NCBI RefSeq assembly: GCF_012932675.1
Contig: NZ_JAAIIF010000006.1
Span: 186,001 to 250,000, forward strand
Direction of reading: 5' to 3'
Source: Bifidobacterium erythrocebi
GTDB taxonomy: Bacteria > Actinomycetota > Actinomycetes > Actinomycetales > Bifidobacteriaceae
DNA: 64,000 bases
The notes beneath the pieces are model-generated. The model was not told where the DNA came from. It made no database searches and saw only the letters and a program-made list of their open reading frames with translations. Position 1 is the stretch's first letter, and each line of letters opens with the position of its first letter. Positions 7,783 to 18,555 of the stretch are shown piece by piece. The position numbers were made by a program, and so were the translations under genes.

Positions 7783-8603
7783 GATGACCGTTGGTGCCGA
7801 AGGCGGCGCTGAGTCTGTCGCCGAGTGCGCCATGTCGGTGTGGCAATATTTGGGTGCTATGCGAATGTCGTCATGCTGGTTATCTGCTGGCGGGGCTGTT
7901 TTCGGAAGGAGATTCTGCTCGGCTGCAGTGGGCGGTTGCTGCCGAAACCGCCGTGCGGCGACATCCGGTTCTCGCTACGCTGCCGGGTGGCGCGCGATGC
8001 CAAAACCGGTCGCCATCCGTGTCTGGTCACGTCGAGGAATCTCCAGCGTGGCGATATCCGGGTGGCGCGCGGATTATGCGATGCTGGTTGATTCCCTGCG
8101 TAGCTGGTTCCGGACGATGGTTAGGTTCGGCTGCGGTAGGGGAGTCCCGGAGGAACCGTTACGGGATAGCGTCCGGCTTTCGCGCCATTGAGCGAACATC
8201 AGTGGGGCGAAAACCGGATGCCATGCGGCTGCGGCCACGTTAAAGTGCTCGCCGACGGAGCCTGCCTGCAAGATGCAGATGAATTCGGTCGCGATCGGCG
8301 ATGCGATAGAGAGTGGTGCGTTGTCGGCCGCGACACGTCGGGGGAGGATTTGTCCGACGTTGCCGTATAGTTGTAATTCGTGTGTGCCAACAGCATGCCT
8401 TATGTAACAGGCGGGCTGGTTGGGATATCCCGAGAATCGTTTGGATCGCGGGCAGTAATGCCGCGGCGAGAGAGGATTGGGTCATCGGGCCGGTGAACAG
8501 TGGCTATCTTTCCGATTCGGGCGCTTGCCCGTGCAGTGGGAGAGTGTGGCTGCAGTGCGGCGGCCTCACAGGTAAGAAGAACCACTGAATCGGAGAATTC
8601 AAG
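7783..8603. other. Long intergenic region upstream of the str operon
   Basis: These 820 bp hold repeat array B (7869-8284) and presumably the str operon promoter. Several small frames exist, but none has a ribosome site or a recognisable product. A TATAGT hexamer lies near 8366 without a convincing -35 partner, so I do not assign a promoter. Confidence 0.6.
7869..8284 (+). repeat. Degenerate tandem repeat array B, period 52 bp
   Basis: Cores related to GGCCACGCTGAG start at 7869, 7921, 7973, 8025, 8077, 8129, 8181 and 8233, eight steps of 52 bp. Units 7973 and 8181 also share an AAACCGG block in their second half, and unit 7973 ends in CCATCCGTGTCT, matching array A. Individual units are strongly diverged. 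The array is non-coding and lies about 320 bp before rpsL. Confidence 0.75.
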
Positions 8604-8975
8604 TTGCCTACTATTGAACAGCTCGTCCGCAAGGGACGTTCGCCGAAGCCGAAGAAGTCCAAGACTTTGGCGCTGAAGGGCAGCCCGCTGCGTCGCGGCG
8701 TGTGCACCCGTGTCTACACCACCACCCCGAAGAAGCCGAACTCCGCTCTGCGTAAGGTCGCCCGTGTGCGTCTTTCCTCCGGCATCGAAGTCACCGCTTA
8801 CATCCCGGGTGAGGGCCACAACCTGCAGGAGCACTCCATCGTGCTCGTGCGCGGCGGCCGTGTGAAGGATCTGCCGGGTGTGCGTTACCACATCGTGCGC
8901 GGCGCACTCGATACCCAGGGCGTTAAGGACCGCAAGCAGGGTCGTTCCCTGTACGGAGCAAAGAAGGCGAAGTAA
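8604..8975 (+). CDS. rpsL: 30S ribosomal protein S12
   Basis: A 123-residue S12, the decoding-centre protein of the small subunit and the classic target of streptomycin-resistance mutations. It starts [15 protein letters not shown] and contains [21 protein letters not shown] and the [11 protein letters not shown] loop around the hydroxylated Asp. Translation starts at a TTG codon: CGGAG stands at a normal distance, and no in-frame ATG would preserve the conserved N-terminus. It is the first gene of rpsL-rpsG-fusA-tuf, with five bases between its stop and rpsG. Confidence 0.98.
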   Translation: MPTIEQLVRKGRSPKPKKSKTLALKGSPLRRGVCTRVYTTTPKKPNSALRKVARVRLSSGIEVTAYIPGEGHNLQEHSIVLVRGGRVKDLPGVRYHIVRGALDTQGVKDRKQGRSLYGAKKAK

Positions 8976-8980
8976 GAGAT

Positions 8981-9451
8981 ATGTCACGTAAAGGACCTTC
9001 CAAGAAGCATCAGCTGCTGCCGGATCCGATTTACGGCTCCACCGTTGTGGCACAGCTCATCAACAAGATCCTCCTCGACGGCAAGAAGTCGATCGCTGAG
9101 GACATCGTGTACTCCGCACTCGATATGGTCAAGGAAAAGACCGAGCAGGAGCCCGTGGCCGTGCTGAAGCGCGCCCTCGACAACATCCGTCCGTCCCTCG
9201 AGGTTCGCTCCCGCCGTGTCGGTGGCGCCACCTACCAGGTGCCGGTCGAGGTGAAGCCCGCCCGTGCGAACACCCTGTCCCTGCGCTGGCTGACCGACTT
9301 CTCCCGCGCTCGTCGTGAGAAGACCATGGCCGAGCGTCTCGCCAACGAGATTCTCGACGCCTCCAACGGCCTGGGCGCTTCCGTGAAGCGTCGCGAGGAC
9401 ACCCACAAGATGGCCGAGGCCAACAAGGCCTTCGCCCACTACCGCTGGTAA
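8981..9451 (+). CDS. rpsG: 30S ribosomal protein S7
   Basis: A 156-residue S7, which nucleates assembly of the 30S head and binds 16S rRNA near the E site. It starts [20 protein letters not shown] and carries the family block [26 protein letters not shown]. Length is normal. It follows rpsL after five bases, so translational coupling is likely. The ribosome site before its ATG is weak. Confidence 0.98.
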   Translation: MSRKGPSKKHQLLPDPIYGSTVVAQLINKILLDGKKSIAEDIVYSALDMVKEKTEQEPVAVLKRALDNIRPSLEVRSRRVGGATYQVPVEVKPARANTLSLRWLTDFSRARREKTMAERLANEILDASNGLGASVKRREDTHKMAEANKAFAHYRW

Positions 9452-9484
9452 TCACTCGGACCTTTAGAAAGTTAAGGAATAAAA

Positions 9485-11611
9485 ATGGCTGAAGAGGTGC
9501 TTTCGGACCTTCATCACGTCCGCAACATCGGCATCATGGCTCACATCGATGCCGGTAAGACCACCACTACCGAGCGTATTCTGTTCTACACCGGCAAGAA
9601 CTACAAGATCGGCGAGACCCACGACGGCGCTTCCACCATGGACTTCATGGAGCAGGAGCAGGAGCGTGGTATCACCATCCAGTCCGCCGCTACCACCTGC
9701 TTCTGGCACCGCCAGTCCCACGACACCAAGGACAAGTTCCAGATCAACATCATCGATACCCCTGGCCACGTGGACTTCACGGCCGAGGTGGAACGTTCCC
9801 TGCGCGTGCTCGATGGCGCCGTTGCCGTGTTCGACGGCAAGGAAGGTGTGGAGCCGCAGTCCGAGACCGTGTGGCGTCAGGCCGATAAGTACGGCGTTCC
9901 GCGTATCTGCTTCATCAACAAGATGGATAAGCTGGGCGCGAACTTCTACTACTCCGTCGACACCATCAAGGACAAGCTGGGTGCGACCCCGCTCGTGATG
10001 CAGCTGCCGATCGGTGCCGAGAACGACTTCACCGGCGTTGTCGACCTGGTTGAGATGCAGGCCTACGTGTGGAACGGCACCGAGGAGCTCGGCGCCAAGT
10101 ACGACACCACCGAGATCCCGGATGATCTGAAGGACAAGGCCGAGGAATACCACAACGCTCTGATCGAGGCCGTCGCCGAAACCGACGACGCCCTGATGGA
10201 GAAGTTCTTCGGTGGCGAGGAGATCACCAAGGACGAGATCCGCGCCGCTGTCCGCAAGCTGACCATCAACAAGGAAGCCTTCCCGGTCTTCTGCGGTTCC
10301 GCGTTCAAGGATAAGGGCGTTCAGCCGATGCTCGACGGTGTGGTTGACTACCTGCCGAGCCCGGAGGACGTTCCGGCCATCCAGGGTTACGACCCGCAGG
10401 ATGAGTCCATCGAGATCGACCGCAAGCCGCTGAAGTCCGATCCGTTCTCGGCTCTGGTCTTCAAGATCTCCACCCACCCGTTCTACGGCAAGCTCGTGTT
10501 CGTGCGTGTCTACTCCGGCTCCGTCAAGCAGGGCGATTCCGTGCTCGACTCCACCCGTGGCAAGAAGGAACGCGTCGGCAAGATCTTCCAGATGCACGCC
10601 GATAAGGAAAACCCGATGGATGAGGCTTCGGCAGGCAACATCTACACCTTCGTTGGCCTGAAGAACGTCACCACCGGCGACACCCTGTGCTCCATGGACG
10701 CTCCGATCTCCCTGAACTCCATGACCTTCCCGGATCCGGTGATCGAGGTGGCCGTGGAGCCGAAGACCAAGGCCGATCAGGAGAAGATGGGCATCGCTCT
10801 GGCGAAGCTGTCCGAAGAGGATCCGACCTTCCAGGTGAAGACCGACGAAGAGTCCGGCCAGACCCTGATCTCCGGCATGGGCGAGCTTCAGCTCGACATC
10901 ATCGTCGACCGTATGCGTCGTGAGTTCAAGGTGGAGTGCAACCAGGGCAAGCCGCAGGTTGCCTACCGCGAGACCATCCGCAAGGCCGTTATGGACCAGG
11001 GCTACACCCACAAGAAGCAGACTGGTGGTTCCGGCCAGTTCGCAAAGGTCCTGATGAACTTCGAGCCGCTCGAGACCACCGACGGCAAGACCTTCGAGTT
11101 CGAGAACGCCGTCACTGGCGGCCACATCTCCCAGGAATTCATCCCGTCCATCGAGGCTGGCGTCAAGGAAGCCATGGAATCCGGTATTCTCGCCGGCTTC
11201 CCGGTTGTGGGCGTCAAGGCCACCGTCACCGACGGTCAGATGCACCCGGTCGATTCCTCCGAAATGGCCTTCAAGCTCGCAGGCTCCATGTGCTTCAAGG
11301 AAGCCGCTCCGAAGGCCAAGCCGGTCATCCTCGAGCCGATCATGGCCGTCGAAGTCCGTACCCCGGAAGAGTACATGGGCGAAGTCATCGGCGATCTGAA
11401 CCAGCGTCGTGGCAGCATCTCCCAGATGTCCGACGCCACCGGTGTCAAGGTCATCGACGCCAAGGTCCCGCTGTCCGAGATGTTCGGCTACATCGGCGAT
11501 CTGCGTTCCAAGACCCAGGGCCGTGCAATGTTCACCATGCAGATGGACTCCTACGCCGAGGTGCCGAAGAGCGTCTCCGAAGAGATCATCAAGGCTCAGC
11601 GCGGAGAGTGA
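9485..11611 (+). CDS. fusA: Elongation factor G
   Basis: A 708-residue translocation GTPase. The P-loop is AHIDAGKT (residues 19-26 region), switch II is DTPGHVDF, and the guanine motif is NKMDKLGA. The C-terminal domains IV and V include [17 protein letters not shown] and RRGSISQM. It uses GTP hydrolysis to move tRNA and mRNA through the ribosome. AAGGAA precedes the ATG. The downstream spacer carries a hairpin before tuf. Confidence 0.98.
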   Translation: MAEEVLSDLHHVRNIGIMAHIDAGKTTTTERILFYTGKNYKIGETHDGASTMDFMEQEQERGITIQSAATTCFWHRQSHDTKDKFQINIIDTPGHVDFTAEVERSLRVLDGAVAVFDGKEGVEPQSETVWRQADKYGVPRICFINKMDKLGANFYYSVDTIKDKLGATPLVMQLPIGAENDFTGVVDLVEMQAYVWNGTEELGAKYDTTEIPDDLKDKAEEYHNALIEAVAETDDALMEKFFGGEEITKDEIRAAVRKLTINKEAFPVFCGSAFKDKGVQPMLDGVVDYLPSPEDVPAIQGYDPQDESIEIDRKPLKSDPFSALVFKISTHPFYGKLVFVRVYSGSVKQGDSVLDSTRGKKERVGKIFQMHADKENPMDEASAGNIYTFVGLKNVTTGDTLCSMDAPISLNSMTFPDPVIEVAVEPKTKADQEKMGIALAKLSEEDPTFQVKTDEESGQTLISGMGELQLDIIVDRMRREFKVECNQGKPQVAYRETIRKAVMDQGYTHKKQTGGSGQFAKVLMNFEPLETTDGKTFEFENAVTGGHISQEFIPSIEAGVKEAMESGILAGFPVVGVKATVTDGQMHPVDSSEMAFKLAGSMCFKEAAPKAKPVILEPIMAVEVRTPEEYMGEVIGDLNQRRGSISQMSDATGVKVIDAKVPLSEMFGYIGDLRSKTQGRAMFTMQMDSYAEVPKSVSEEIIKAQRGE

Positions 11612-11644
11612 CACACGTTGCCACGCGTGAGGTGGCGCCAGTCT

Positions 11645-11678
11645 CCAGTCAGCGGTAATATCTTGTATCGCTGACTGG
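11645..11678 (+). other. Hairpin between fusA and tuf
   Basis: A perfect 10-bp inverted repeat (11645-11654 with 11669-11678) encloses a 14-base loop. No T run follows, so it is not a normal terminator. It could be an RNA processing site or attenuator that lets tuf be expressed at a different level from fusA. Confidence 0.5.
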
Positions 11679-11748
11679 GTTCTGGCTCATCAATGTGGCA
11701 CAACCCAGAAACCCAGTAAACCTACGAAACGTCCAGGAGGACAAAGTA

Positions 11749-12948
<1,200 letters not shown>

Positions 12949-12994
12949 TTTTCCTCAGGTCGATACGATCGACACGCTGTGAACTAGCGTTCTG

Positions 12995-13031
12995 AACGGG
13001 TCCCTTGGATTTCCAAGGGGCCCGTTTTGTT
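12995..13031 (+). terminator. Terminator of the str operon
   Basis: A long inverted repeat (about 12995-13008 with 13013-13026, one mismatch, four-base loop) is followed by TTTTGTT. Confidence 0.9.
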
Positions 13032-13078
13032 ATCCGTCGAGATTCACCGGTACCTTGCTTCGATTCGCCGGAACTAGT

Positions 13079-13465
13079 ATGGGGTTCATGGATGAACGTA
13101 CGTGGATCGCAGAGACGATGGAACGTCTGTCACATTCGAAGTTCCGTTCCAAATTCGTGCTGTCGGACAAGGACAGGGCCTATGCCAGGGCCAAAGGCAA
13201 GGAGACCATCGACCGTCATGCCCACGAACTGCTGCGTTCGAGGCTCGGGGCGGCGCACCCCGCCAAGGACGGCAAGCAAACGCCGTGGAGGGGGCATCCG
13301 GTATTCACCGCCCAACATGCCACTGCCACCTGTTGCAGGGGCTGCATCGAGAAATGGCATCATATCGCACAGGGCAGGGAACTGACCGACGAACAGATCC
13401 AATGGCTTGCCGACCTGGTTATGGCCTGGATCGAGCGTGATCTGACGCAACATCCCGTTGCATAG
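13079..13465 (+). CDS. DUF4186 family protein
   Basis: A 128-residue protein resembling the DUF4186 family of small conserved proteins of unknown function. It contains the block GHPVFTAQHATATCCRGCI with two cysteines and several histidines, then KWHHIAQGREL and a C-terminal helix VMAWIERDL. The Cys/His block could bind metal, which is inference only. The start is ambiguous: ATG 13079 has GGAA upstream, while ATG 13088 gives MDERTWIAE. It lies alone between the str operon and his operon. Confidence 0.65.
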   Translation: MGFMDERTWIAETMERLSHSKFRSKFVLSDKDRAYARAKGKETIDRHAHELLRSRLGAAHPAKDGKQTPWRGHPVFTAQHATATCCRGCIEKWHHIAQGRELTDEQIQWLADLVMAWIERDLTQHPVA

Positions 13466-13763
13466 GGAGTCGCTGCGCAGGAAAGCGTTGCGTGTAGGGG
13501 AATGTTGTGCAGGGGAGCGGGGAGCGGAATGCCCTCCGTCTGACACCATTGCCGTATCCCTCCAAACGTTACAAGGATGTAGCGTAAATACAGGTGGAAG
13601 CGATGCGACGGCCGCGCATATATCGGTCACATGCGTTTACACATGACCGTATATCCGCGATATACCGCCGTTATCGGCACCATATGCCCCATCTGTCTCA
13701 CGATTTGGGTTTTGGTGAGATAATGGCGTTCCCCGTCACGAAGAGAACTTACACTGGAGAGCT
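13466..13763. other. Intergenic region before hisD
   Basis: About 300 bp without a supported gene. It must contain the his operon promoter. A GATAAT hexamer lies near 13718, and there is a short inverted repeat CTCAC/GTGAG around 13700-13722, but no complete promoter or T-box leader can be recognised. Confidence 0.5.
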
Positions 13764-15161
13764 ATGAGCGAAAACATTATGCGAATCATTGATCTTAGGG
13801 GCAAGAACCTCTCCCGTGCCGAGCTGCTTGCCGCCATGCCGCGTGCCGCAATGGGCACTTCCGAAGCCACCGATCTGGTGCGTCCCATTCTCGAAGACGT
13901 GAAGGCCCGTGGCGCTGCCGCGCTGCGTGACTTCGGCGAGAAGTTCGACGGTGTCCGTCCCACCAATCTTCGCGTCCCCGCAGAGGCGATGAAGAACGCT
14001 CTCGAAACCCTCGACCCCGAAGTGCGTGCTGCCATCGAGGAATCCGTGCGTCGCGCCCGCGCCGTGGCCAAGAGCCAGGTGCCGAAGGACTTCCACACCG
14101 ATCTGGCGGAAGGCGCCCGTGTGGCCGAGCGTTGGATCCCGATCCAGCGCGTCGGTCTGTATGTGCCGGGCGGCAAGGCCGTATACCCGTCTTCCGTGAT
14201 CATGAACACCGTGCCGGCACAGGCCGCCGGCGTGGAATCGCTCGCCATCGCGACCCCGCCGAGCAAGGGCGATCCGGACGGCCTGCCGAACAAGACCATC
14301 CTGGCCACCTGCGCCATCCTCGGTGTCGAGGAAGTGTACGCCGTGGGCGGTGCCCAGGCCATTGCCATGTTCGCCTATGGTGCCAAGGGCAGCGAGCCGC
14401 AGGACGGCGAGATCCTGTGCGATCCGGTCGATAAGATCACCGGCCCGGGCAACATCTTCGTGGCGACAGCCAAGTCCCTCGTCTCCGGTTTCGTCGGCAT
14501 CGATGCCGTCGCCGGCCCGACCGAAATCGGCATCATCGCCGACAAGACCGCCAACCCGAGCCTGCTGGCCGCCGATCTGATCGGCCAGGCCGAGCACGAC
14601 GAGCTCGCCGGTTCCGTGCTGTTCACCGATTCCACCGATATCGCGGACAAGGTCCAGGAGAATCTGAACTACCGTGTGCCGCGCACCGAGCACGCCGAGC
14701 GCGTGCACACCAGCCTGTCCGGCACCCAGTCCGCCATCGTGCTGACCGACGATCTCGACCAGTCCATCGACGCGGCCAACGCCTACGCGGCCGAGCACCT
14801 GGAGATCCAGACCGCCGATGCCGACGCCGTAGTGCCGCGCATCAAGAACGCCGGCGCCATCTTCCGCGGCCCGTATTCCCCGGTTCCGCTGGGCGATTAC
14901 ATGTCCGGTTCGAACCACGTGCTGCCCACCGGCGGCACCGCACGTTTCGCCGCCGGCCTTGGCGTGCACACCTTCATGAAGCCCGTCGAGGTCATCGAAT
15001 ACGACGAGCAGGGACTGAAGGCCATCGCTGCGCGCATCAACGCGTTCGCCGTCTCCGAGGATCTTCCCGCCCACGGCGAGTGCGTGCTCAGCCGTTTCAT
15101 CGACGATCCGTACGACAAGGCGACCATCGTCGAGCAGGAAAAGAAGGCCGGTCTGCGATGA
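13764..15161 (+). CDS. hisD: Histidinol dehydrogenase
   Basis: A 465-residue zinc enzyme that oxidises L-histidinol to histidine in two NAD-dependent steps, the last reactions of the pathway. Family blocks include VGLYVPGGKAVYPSSVIMN, EVYAVGGAQAIAMFAYG, GPGNIFVATAK and GPTEIGIIAD, with the zinc-ligand region QAEHDELAGSVLFT and the C-terminal PAHGECVLSRF. GGAG precedes the ATG at 13764. It is the first gene of the his operon and overlaps hisC by four bases (ATGA). Confidence 0.97.
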   Translation: MSENIMRIIDLRGKNLSRAELLAAMPRAAMGTSEATDLVRPILEDVKARGAAALRDFGEKFDGVRPTNLRVPAEAMKNALETLDPEVRAAIEESVRRARAVAKSQVPKDFHTDLAEGARVAERWIPIQRVGLYVPGGKAVYPSSVIMNTVPAQAAGVESLAIATPPSKGDPDGLPNKTILATCAILGVEEVYAVGGAQAIAMFAYGAKGSEPQDGEILCDPVDKITGPGNIFVATAKSLVSGFVGIDAVAGPTEIGIIADKTANPSLLAADLIGQAEHDELAGSVLFTDSTDIADKVQENLNYRVPRTEHAERVHTSLSGTQSAIVLTDDLDQSIDAANAYAAEHLEIQTADADAVVPRIKNAGAIFRGPYSPVPLGDYMSGSNHVLPTGGTARFAAGLGVHTFMKPVEVIEYDEQGLKAIAARINAFAVSEDLPAHGECVLSRFIDDPYDKATIVEQEKKAGLR

Positions 15162-16318
15162 GCTCCATTCCCTCGAATCTGCCGCTGCGCAACGATCTGA
15201 TCGGCGAGGAGCCGTATGGCGCCCCGCAGTTGGACGTGCCGGTGTGCCTGAACGTCAACGAGAACCCGTACGCGCCCGATCCCGCCGTGTGCGAGGCCAT
15301 CGCCAAGCGCGTGCTGGCCATCGCTCCCACGCTGAACCGATACCCCGACCGCGAGCATATCGAGCTTCGTCAGGCGTTCAGCGATTATCTGGACCGTGAG
15401 TCCGGTGTCCGCTTGGATGTGGACGAGCTGTGGGGTGCCAACGGATCCAATGAGATCATGCTGCAGCTGTTCCAGGCCTTCGGCGGCCCCGGACGCGTGG
15501 CCCTCGGTGCCGATCCGACGTACTCCATGTACCCCGAATACGCCCGTGACACCTTCACCGGCTGGCAGCTGGCCCACCGCAATGCCGACTTCACGCTGAA
15601 CGTCGACGCGCTGATCGAGCAGATCAAGGCGGTCAAGCCGTCCATGGTGCTGCTGACCAGCCCGAACAATCCGACCGGCACGCCGCTGCCGATGAGCGAC
15701 ATCGAACGCGTGCTTGCGGTATGCGAGTCCGCGCAGGTCGCCGGAGCCGCCGAAGGCGTGCACCCTATCGTCGTCATCGACGAGGCCTATGTGGAGTTCC
15801 GCAACCCGGGCACCCCCAGCGCGGTCACCCTGATCAAGGACCACCCGAATCTGGCCGTCTCGCGCACCATGAGCAAGGCCTTTGCCTTCGCCGGCGCGCG
15901 CGTGGGCTATCTCGCCGCGTCCAAGGGCATCATCGACTGCGTGCGCATCGTGCGCATGCCGTACCACCTGAGCGCCGTCACGCAGGCCGCCGCACTGGCC
16001 GCCTTCGAACACACCGACGAACAGCTCAGCCGTGTGGAGCATCTTCGTCAGACGCGCGAAGCCACCGCGGCATGGCTCAAGACGCAGACCTACAAGGGCA
16101 AGCCGCTTGCCGTGGCCGAATCCGAATCGAACTTCCTGCTGTTCGGCGGGTCCTTCGACGACCGCGACGCCATCTTCGACGAACTGCTCAAGCGCGGTGT
16201 GCTCATCCGCGTGGTCGGGCCGGACGGATGGCTGCGCGTGTGCATGGGCACCGACGAGGAGATGGAACGTTTCCGCACGGCGCTTACCGAAGTGCTGCGC
16301 ATCGTGGAAGCGAAATAA
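15158..16318 (+). CDS. hisC: Histidinol-phosphate aminotransferase
   Basis: A 386-residue PLP aminotransferase that converts imidazole acetol phosphate to histidinol phosphate. It begins MSSIPSNLPLRNDLIGEEPYGAPQLD and includes LNVNENPYAPD, the substrate-phosphate and PLP region GANGSNEIMLQLF, SPNNPTGTPLP, DEAYVEF, and the Schiff-base lysine in SRTMSKAFAFAGARVGY (about K240). The start overlaps the hisD stop as ATGA, implying translational coupling. Confidence 0.96.
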   Translation: MSSIPSNLPLRNDLIGEEPYGAPQLDVPVCLNVNENPYAPDPAVCEAIAKRVLAIAPTLNRYPDREHIELRQAFSDYLDRESGVRLDVDELWGANGSNEIMLQLFQAFGGPGRVALGADPTYSMYPEYARDTFTGWQLAHRNADFTLNVDALIEQIKAVKPSMVLLTSPNNPTGTPLPMSDIERVLAVCESAQVAGAAEGVHPIVVIDEAYVEFRNPGTPSAVTLIKDHPNLAVSRTMSKAFAFAGARVGYLAASKGIIDCVRIVRMPYHLSAVTQAAALAAFEHTDEQLSRVEHLRQTREATAAWLKTQTYKGKPLAVAESESNFLLFGGSFDDRDAIFDELLKRGVLIRVVGPDGWLRVCMGTDEEMERFRTALTEVLRIVEAK

Positions 16319-16415
16319 CGTGACGGGTGCGGGGTACGGGCGTGCTGCCCGCCCCCACACCCATGAATATACGGGTGAATAACCGACTAACCACTGTTGC
16401 CGTAAGGAGCGCAAT

Positions 16416-17015
16416 ATGGCAAGAACCGCACGCATCGTTCGCGAGACCAGCGAATCGCATATCGAACTTGAACTCAACCTTGACGGCACCGGAAAAACCG
16501 ATATCGACACGTCCGTGCCGTTCTACAACCATATGATGACCGCACTGGGCAAGCATTCGCTGATCGATCTGACCATCCATGCCCATGGCGACACCGACAT
16601 CGACGTGCATCACACCGTGGAGGACACCGCGATCGTATTCGGCGAGGCCCTCAAGCAGGCTTTGGGCGACAAGCGAGGCATCCGTCGTTTCGCCGACGCC
16701 ACCGTGCCGCTTGACGAGGCGCTGGCCAAGGCCGTGGTCGACATCTCCGGGCGTCCGTACTGCGTGTGCTCCGGTGAGCCGGAAGGCTTCGAATACTGCA
16801 TGATCGGCGGCCACTTCACCGGTTCGCTCGTGCGTCATGTGATGGAATCCATCGCCATGCATGCAGGCATCTGCCTGCATATGCAGGTGCTCGCCGGGCG
16901 CGACCCGCATCATATCGCCGAAGCCGAGTTCAAGGCGTTGGCGCGTGCGCTGCGCTTCGCCGTGGAGCCCGACCCGCGCGTGGAGGGCATCCCCAGCACC
17001 AAGGGTGCGCTGTGA
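16416..17015 (+). CDS. hisB: Imidazoleglycerol-phosphate dehydratase
   Basis: A 199-residue monofunctional dehydratase without a phosphatase domain. It has duplicated metal-binding blocks: [24 protein letters not shown] with [11 protein letters not shown], and [25 protein letters not shown] with [17 protein letters not shown]. It makes imidazole acetol phosphate from imidazole glycerol phosphate. AAGGAG precedes the ATG. A 97-bp gap separates it from hisC, and its stop overlaps the next gene. Confidence 0.97.
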   Translation: MARTARIVRETSESHIELELNLDGTGKTDIDTSVPFYNHMMTALGKHSLIDLTIHAHGDTDIDVHHTVEDTAIVFGEALKQALGDKRGIRRFADATVPLDEALAKAVVDISGRPYCVCSGEPEGFEYCMIGGHFTGSLVRHVMESIAMHAGICLHMQVLAGRDPHHIAEAEFKALARALRFAVEPDPRVEGIPSTKGAL

Positions 17016-17803
17016 TGGCCGATATGCCTGACGATACGAACGATAAGGACATCAATCCGGACGAGCCGCTGTTCTCCGATGAGGAGCTCGACGCGGCCAT
17101 GTCCGATTTCGAACGTGAGTTCGCACAGTCCGACGATGCAGCACAGAGCGATCTGAGCGAGCAGATCAAGCAGAACGATCAGAATGGCCAGATCGACGGC
17201 GAAACGAACGGCGACCATGCCGAAACCCCGGCGGCCGGTGATATCGACTTCGACTCCATCGACATTCCCGACGATGCTTCGGAAATCGACCCGTCCGTAG
17301 GATTCGAGGATGAGCTTGCCGGACTGATCGGCAACAAGGCCAAAAGGGCCGCGTTGATCACCCGGATCGCATCGGCGGAGCTGCTGGCGGCATTCTGCCA
17401 GCTTTCCGATATCTCCGCGGACTGCGTGGGGTCGAATCAGGGGGCCGTGGCCGTGCTGCGCAACCTTGACGGTGATGGTCCGGAGGCCGCGGCCAAGGAC
17501 ATCACCACCGTGGTTTCCGGCATGTCGGTGATTCTGGGCGTGAACCGCGCGGACAAGCTCGAAGTGACGATGTACGCGGGAGGCAAGCCGGGACCCACGC
17601 TGGCACCGCCCATCCTGTTCAACTCCACCCCTCGGTTCGTGGAGGACCTGATGCTGGGCATCGTCACCGCGGCCCAGCTGAAGGAACAGGGACTTGAAGT
17701 GGTCGATTCGGGTCGATTCGACCATGCGTCGGCCATGCAGGTGATCGCCCGGCATACCCGCCCGGGCAAGGGCGGCAGCGTGCACGGCGCGAGCATCGAG
17801 TAG
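17012..17803 (+). CDS. Uncharacterised acidic protein inside the his operon
   Basis: A 263-residue protein I do not recognise. The first 90 residues are strongly acidic and probably disordered (for example [21 protein letters not shown]). The remainder looks folded, with short hydrophobic strands ([35 protein letters not shown]). It has no signal peptide or membrane segment, so it is cytoplasmic by prediction. The start is GTG 17012 (GTGA overlap with hisB) or ATG 17015. Coupling to hisB on one side and hisH 21 bp downstream suggests a role linked to this operon, but nothing shows a catalytic function. Confidence 0.75.
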   Translation: MMADMPDDTNDKDINPDEPLFSDEELDAAMSDFEREFAQSDDAAQSDLSEQIKQNDQNGQIDGETNGDHAETPAAGDIDFDSIDIPDDASEIDPSVGFEDELAGLIGNKAKRAALITRIASAELLAAFCQLSDISADCVGSNQGAVAVLRNLDGDGPEAAAKDITTVVSGMSVILGVNRADKLEVTMYAGGKPGPTLAPPILFNSTPRFVEDLMLGIVTAAQLKEQGLEVVDSGRFDHASAMQVIARHTRPGKGGSVHGASIE

Positions 17804-17824
17804 CGAAAAAGCAAAGGGGAGACA

Positions 17825-18469
17825 ATGACCACGGCAGTTGTATTCGATTACGGTTTCGGCAATGTGCGATCCATGGTTCGTGCGATGGCGCGTCTGGGTG
17901 TCGACACCACGCTGACATCCGATTACCGTCAGGCCTTGGAGGCGGACGGCTTGGTCGTTCCGGGCGTCGGTGCGTTCGACGCGTGCATGGAAGGATTGAA
18001 GGCCGTGGACGGTGACAGGGTGATTCTCGACCGTCTTCGCGCAGGCAGGCCCGTGCTCGGTGTATGCGTCGGCGAACAGGTGATGTTCGAGCTGGGGCGT
18101 GAACATGGCGCGGACGCTCCCGGACTTGGCCTGATCGGCGGCAGCGTGGATCCGCTGGACGCCGATGTGGTGCCGCATATGGGCTGGGACACGGTGGAAG
18201 CGCCTGAAGGCTCGCAGCTGCTGCACGGCATCGAGAACGAGCGATTCTATTTCGTGCATTCCTGCGCCGCGCATGAGGCCCGCGAGCTCGACCTGTCCGA
18301 CCGCGATGTCGATCTGAACGCCCATCAGAAGGTGACCTGGTGCGAATACGGACGCAGCCGTTTCGTCGCCGCGTATGAGCGCGGCCCGCTGTTCGCCACC
18401 CAGTTCCACCCCGAAAAGTCCGGTGACGCCGGTGCCCAGCTGCTGAAGAACTGGATCGCGACGTTCTGA
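17825..18469 (+). CDS. hisH: Imidazole glycerol phosphate synthase, glutaminase subunit
   Basis: A 214-residue class I glutamine amidotransferase that supplies ammonia to HisF. The nucleophile elbow reads VLGVCVGEQVMFELG (Cys in GVCVGE), and the catalytic His-x-Glu pair is in ATQFHPEKSG. The N-terminal FDYGFGNVRSM matches the HisH start. GGGGAG precedes the ATG. Its partner hisF is not in this window. Confidence 0.95.
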   Translation: MTTAVVFDYGFGNVRSMVRAMARLGVDTTLTSDYRQALEADGLVVPGVGAFDACMEGLKAVDGDRVILDRLRAGRPVLGVCVGEQVMFELGREHGADAPGLGLIGGSVDPLDADVVPHMGWDTVEAPEGSQLLHGIENERFYFVHSCAAHEARELDLSDRDVDLNAHQKVTWCEYGRSRFVAAYERGPLFATQFHPEKSGDAGAQLLKNWIATF

Positions 18470-18555
18470 TTACAGCGTTCCGGCTGGGGCGAGCGTAGGC
18501 CTTAGCAAGACGGCAATTCATCAAGTCATATCAAACGCTATATAAGGAGAAAACC

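Noticed and set aside
6019-8284. The periodic arrays as CRISPR
   Set aside because: CRISPR repeats are nearly identical and spacers are unique. Here the whole unit is diverged with only a weak core, and no cas gene is present in the window.
8400-9053. Minus-strand frame of 217 codons across the rpsL start
   Set aside because: It runs antisense through rpsL and rpsG, has no ribosome site and no recognisable product.
9464-11614. Long open frame antisense to fusA (716 codons)
   Set aside because: It is the mirror of strong codon bias in fusA; its product has no family features. The same holds for long antisense frames at 35980-38943, 51195-54509 and 42904-44448.
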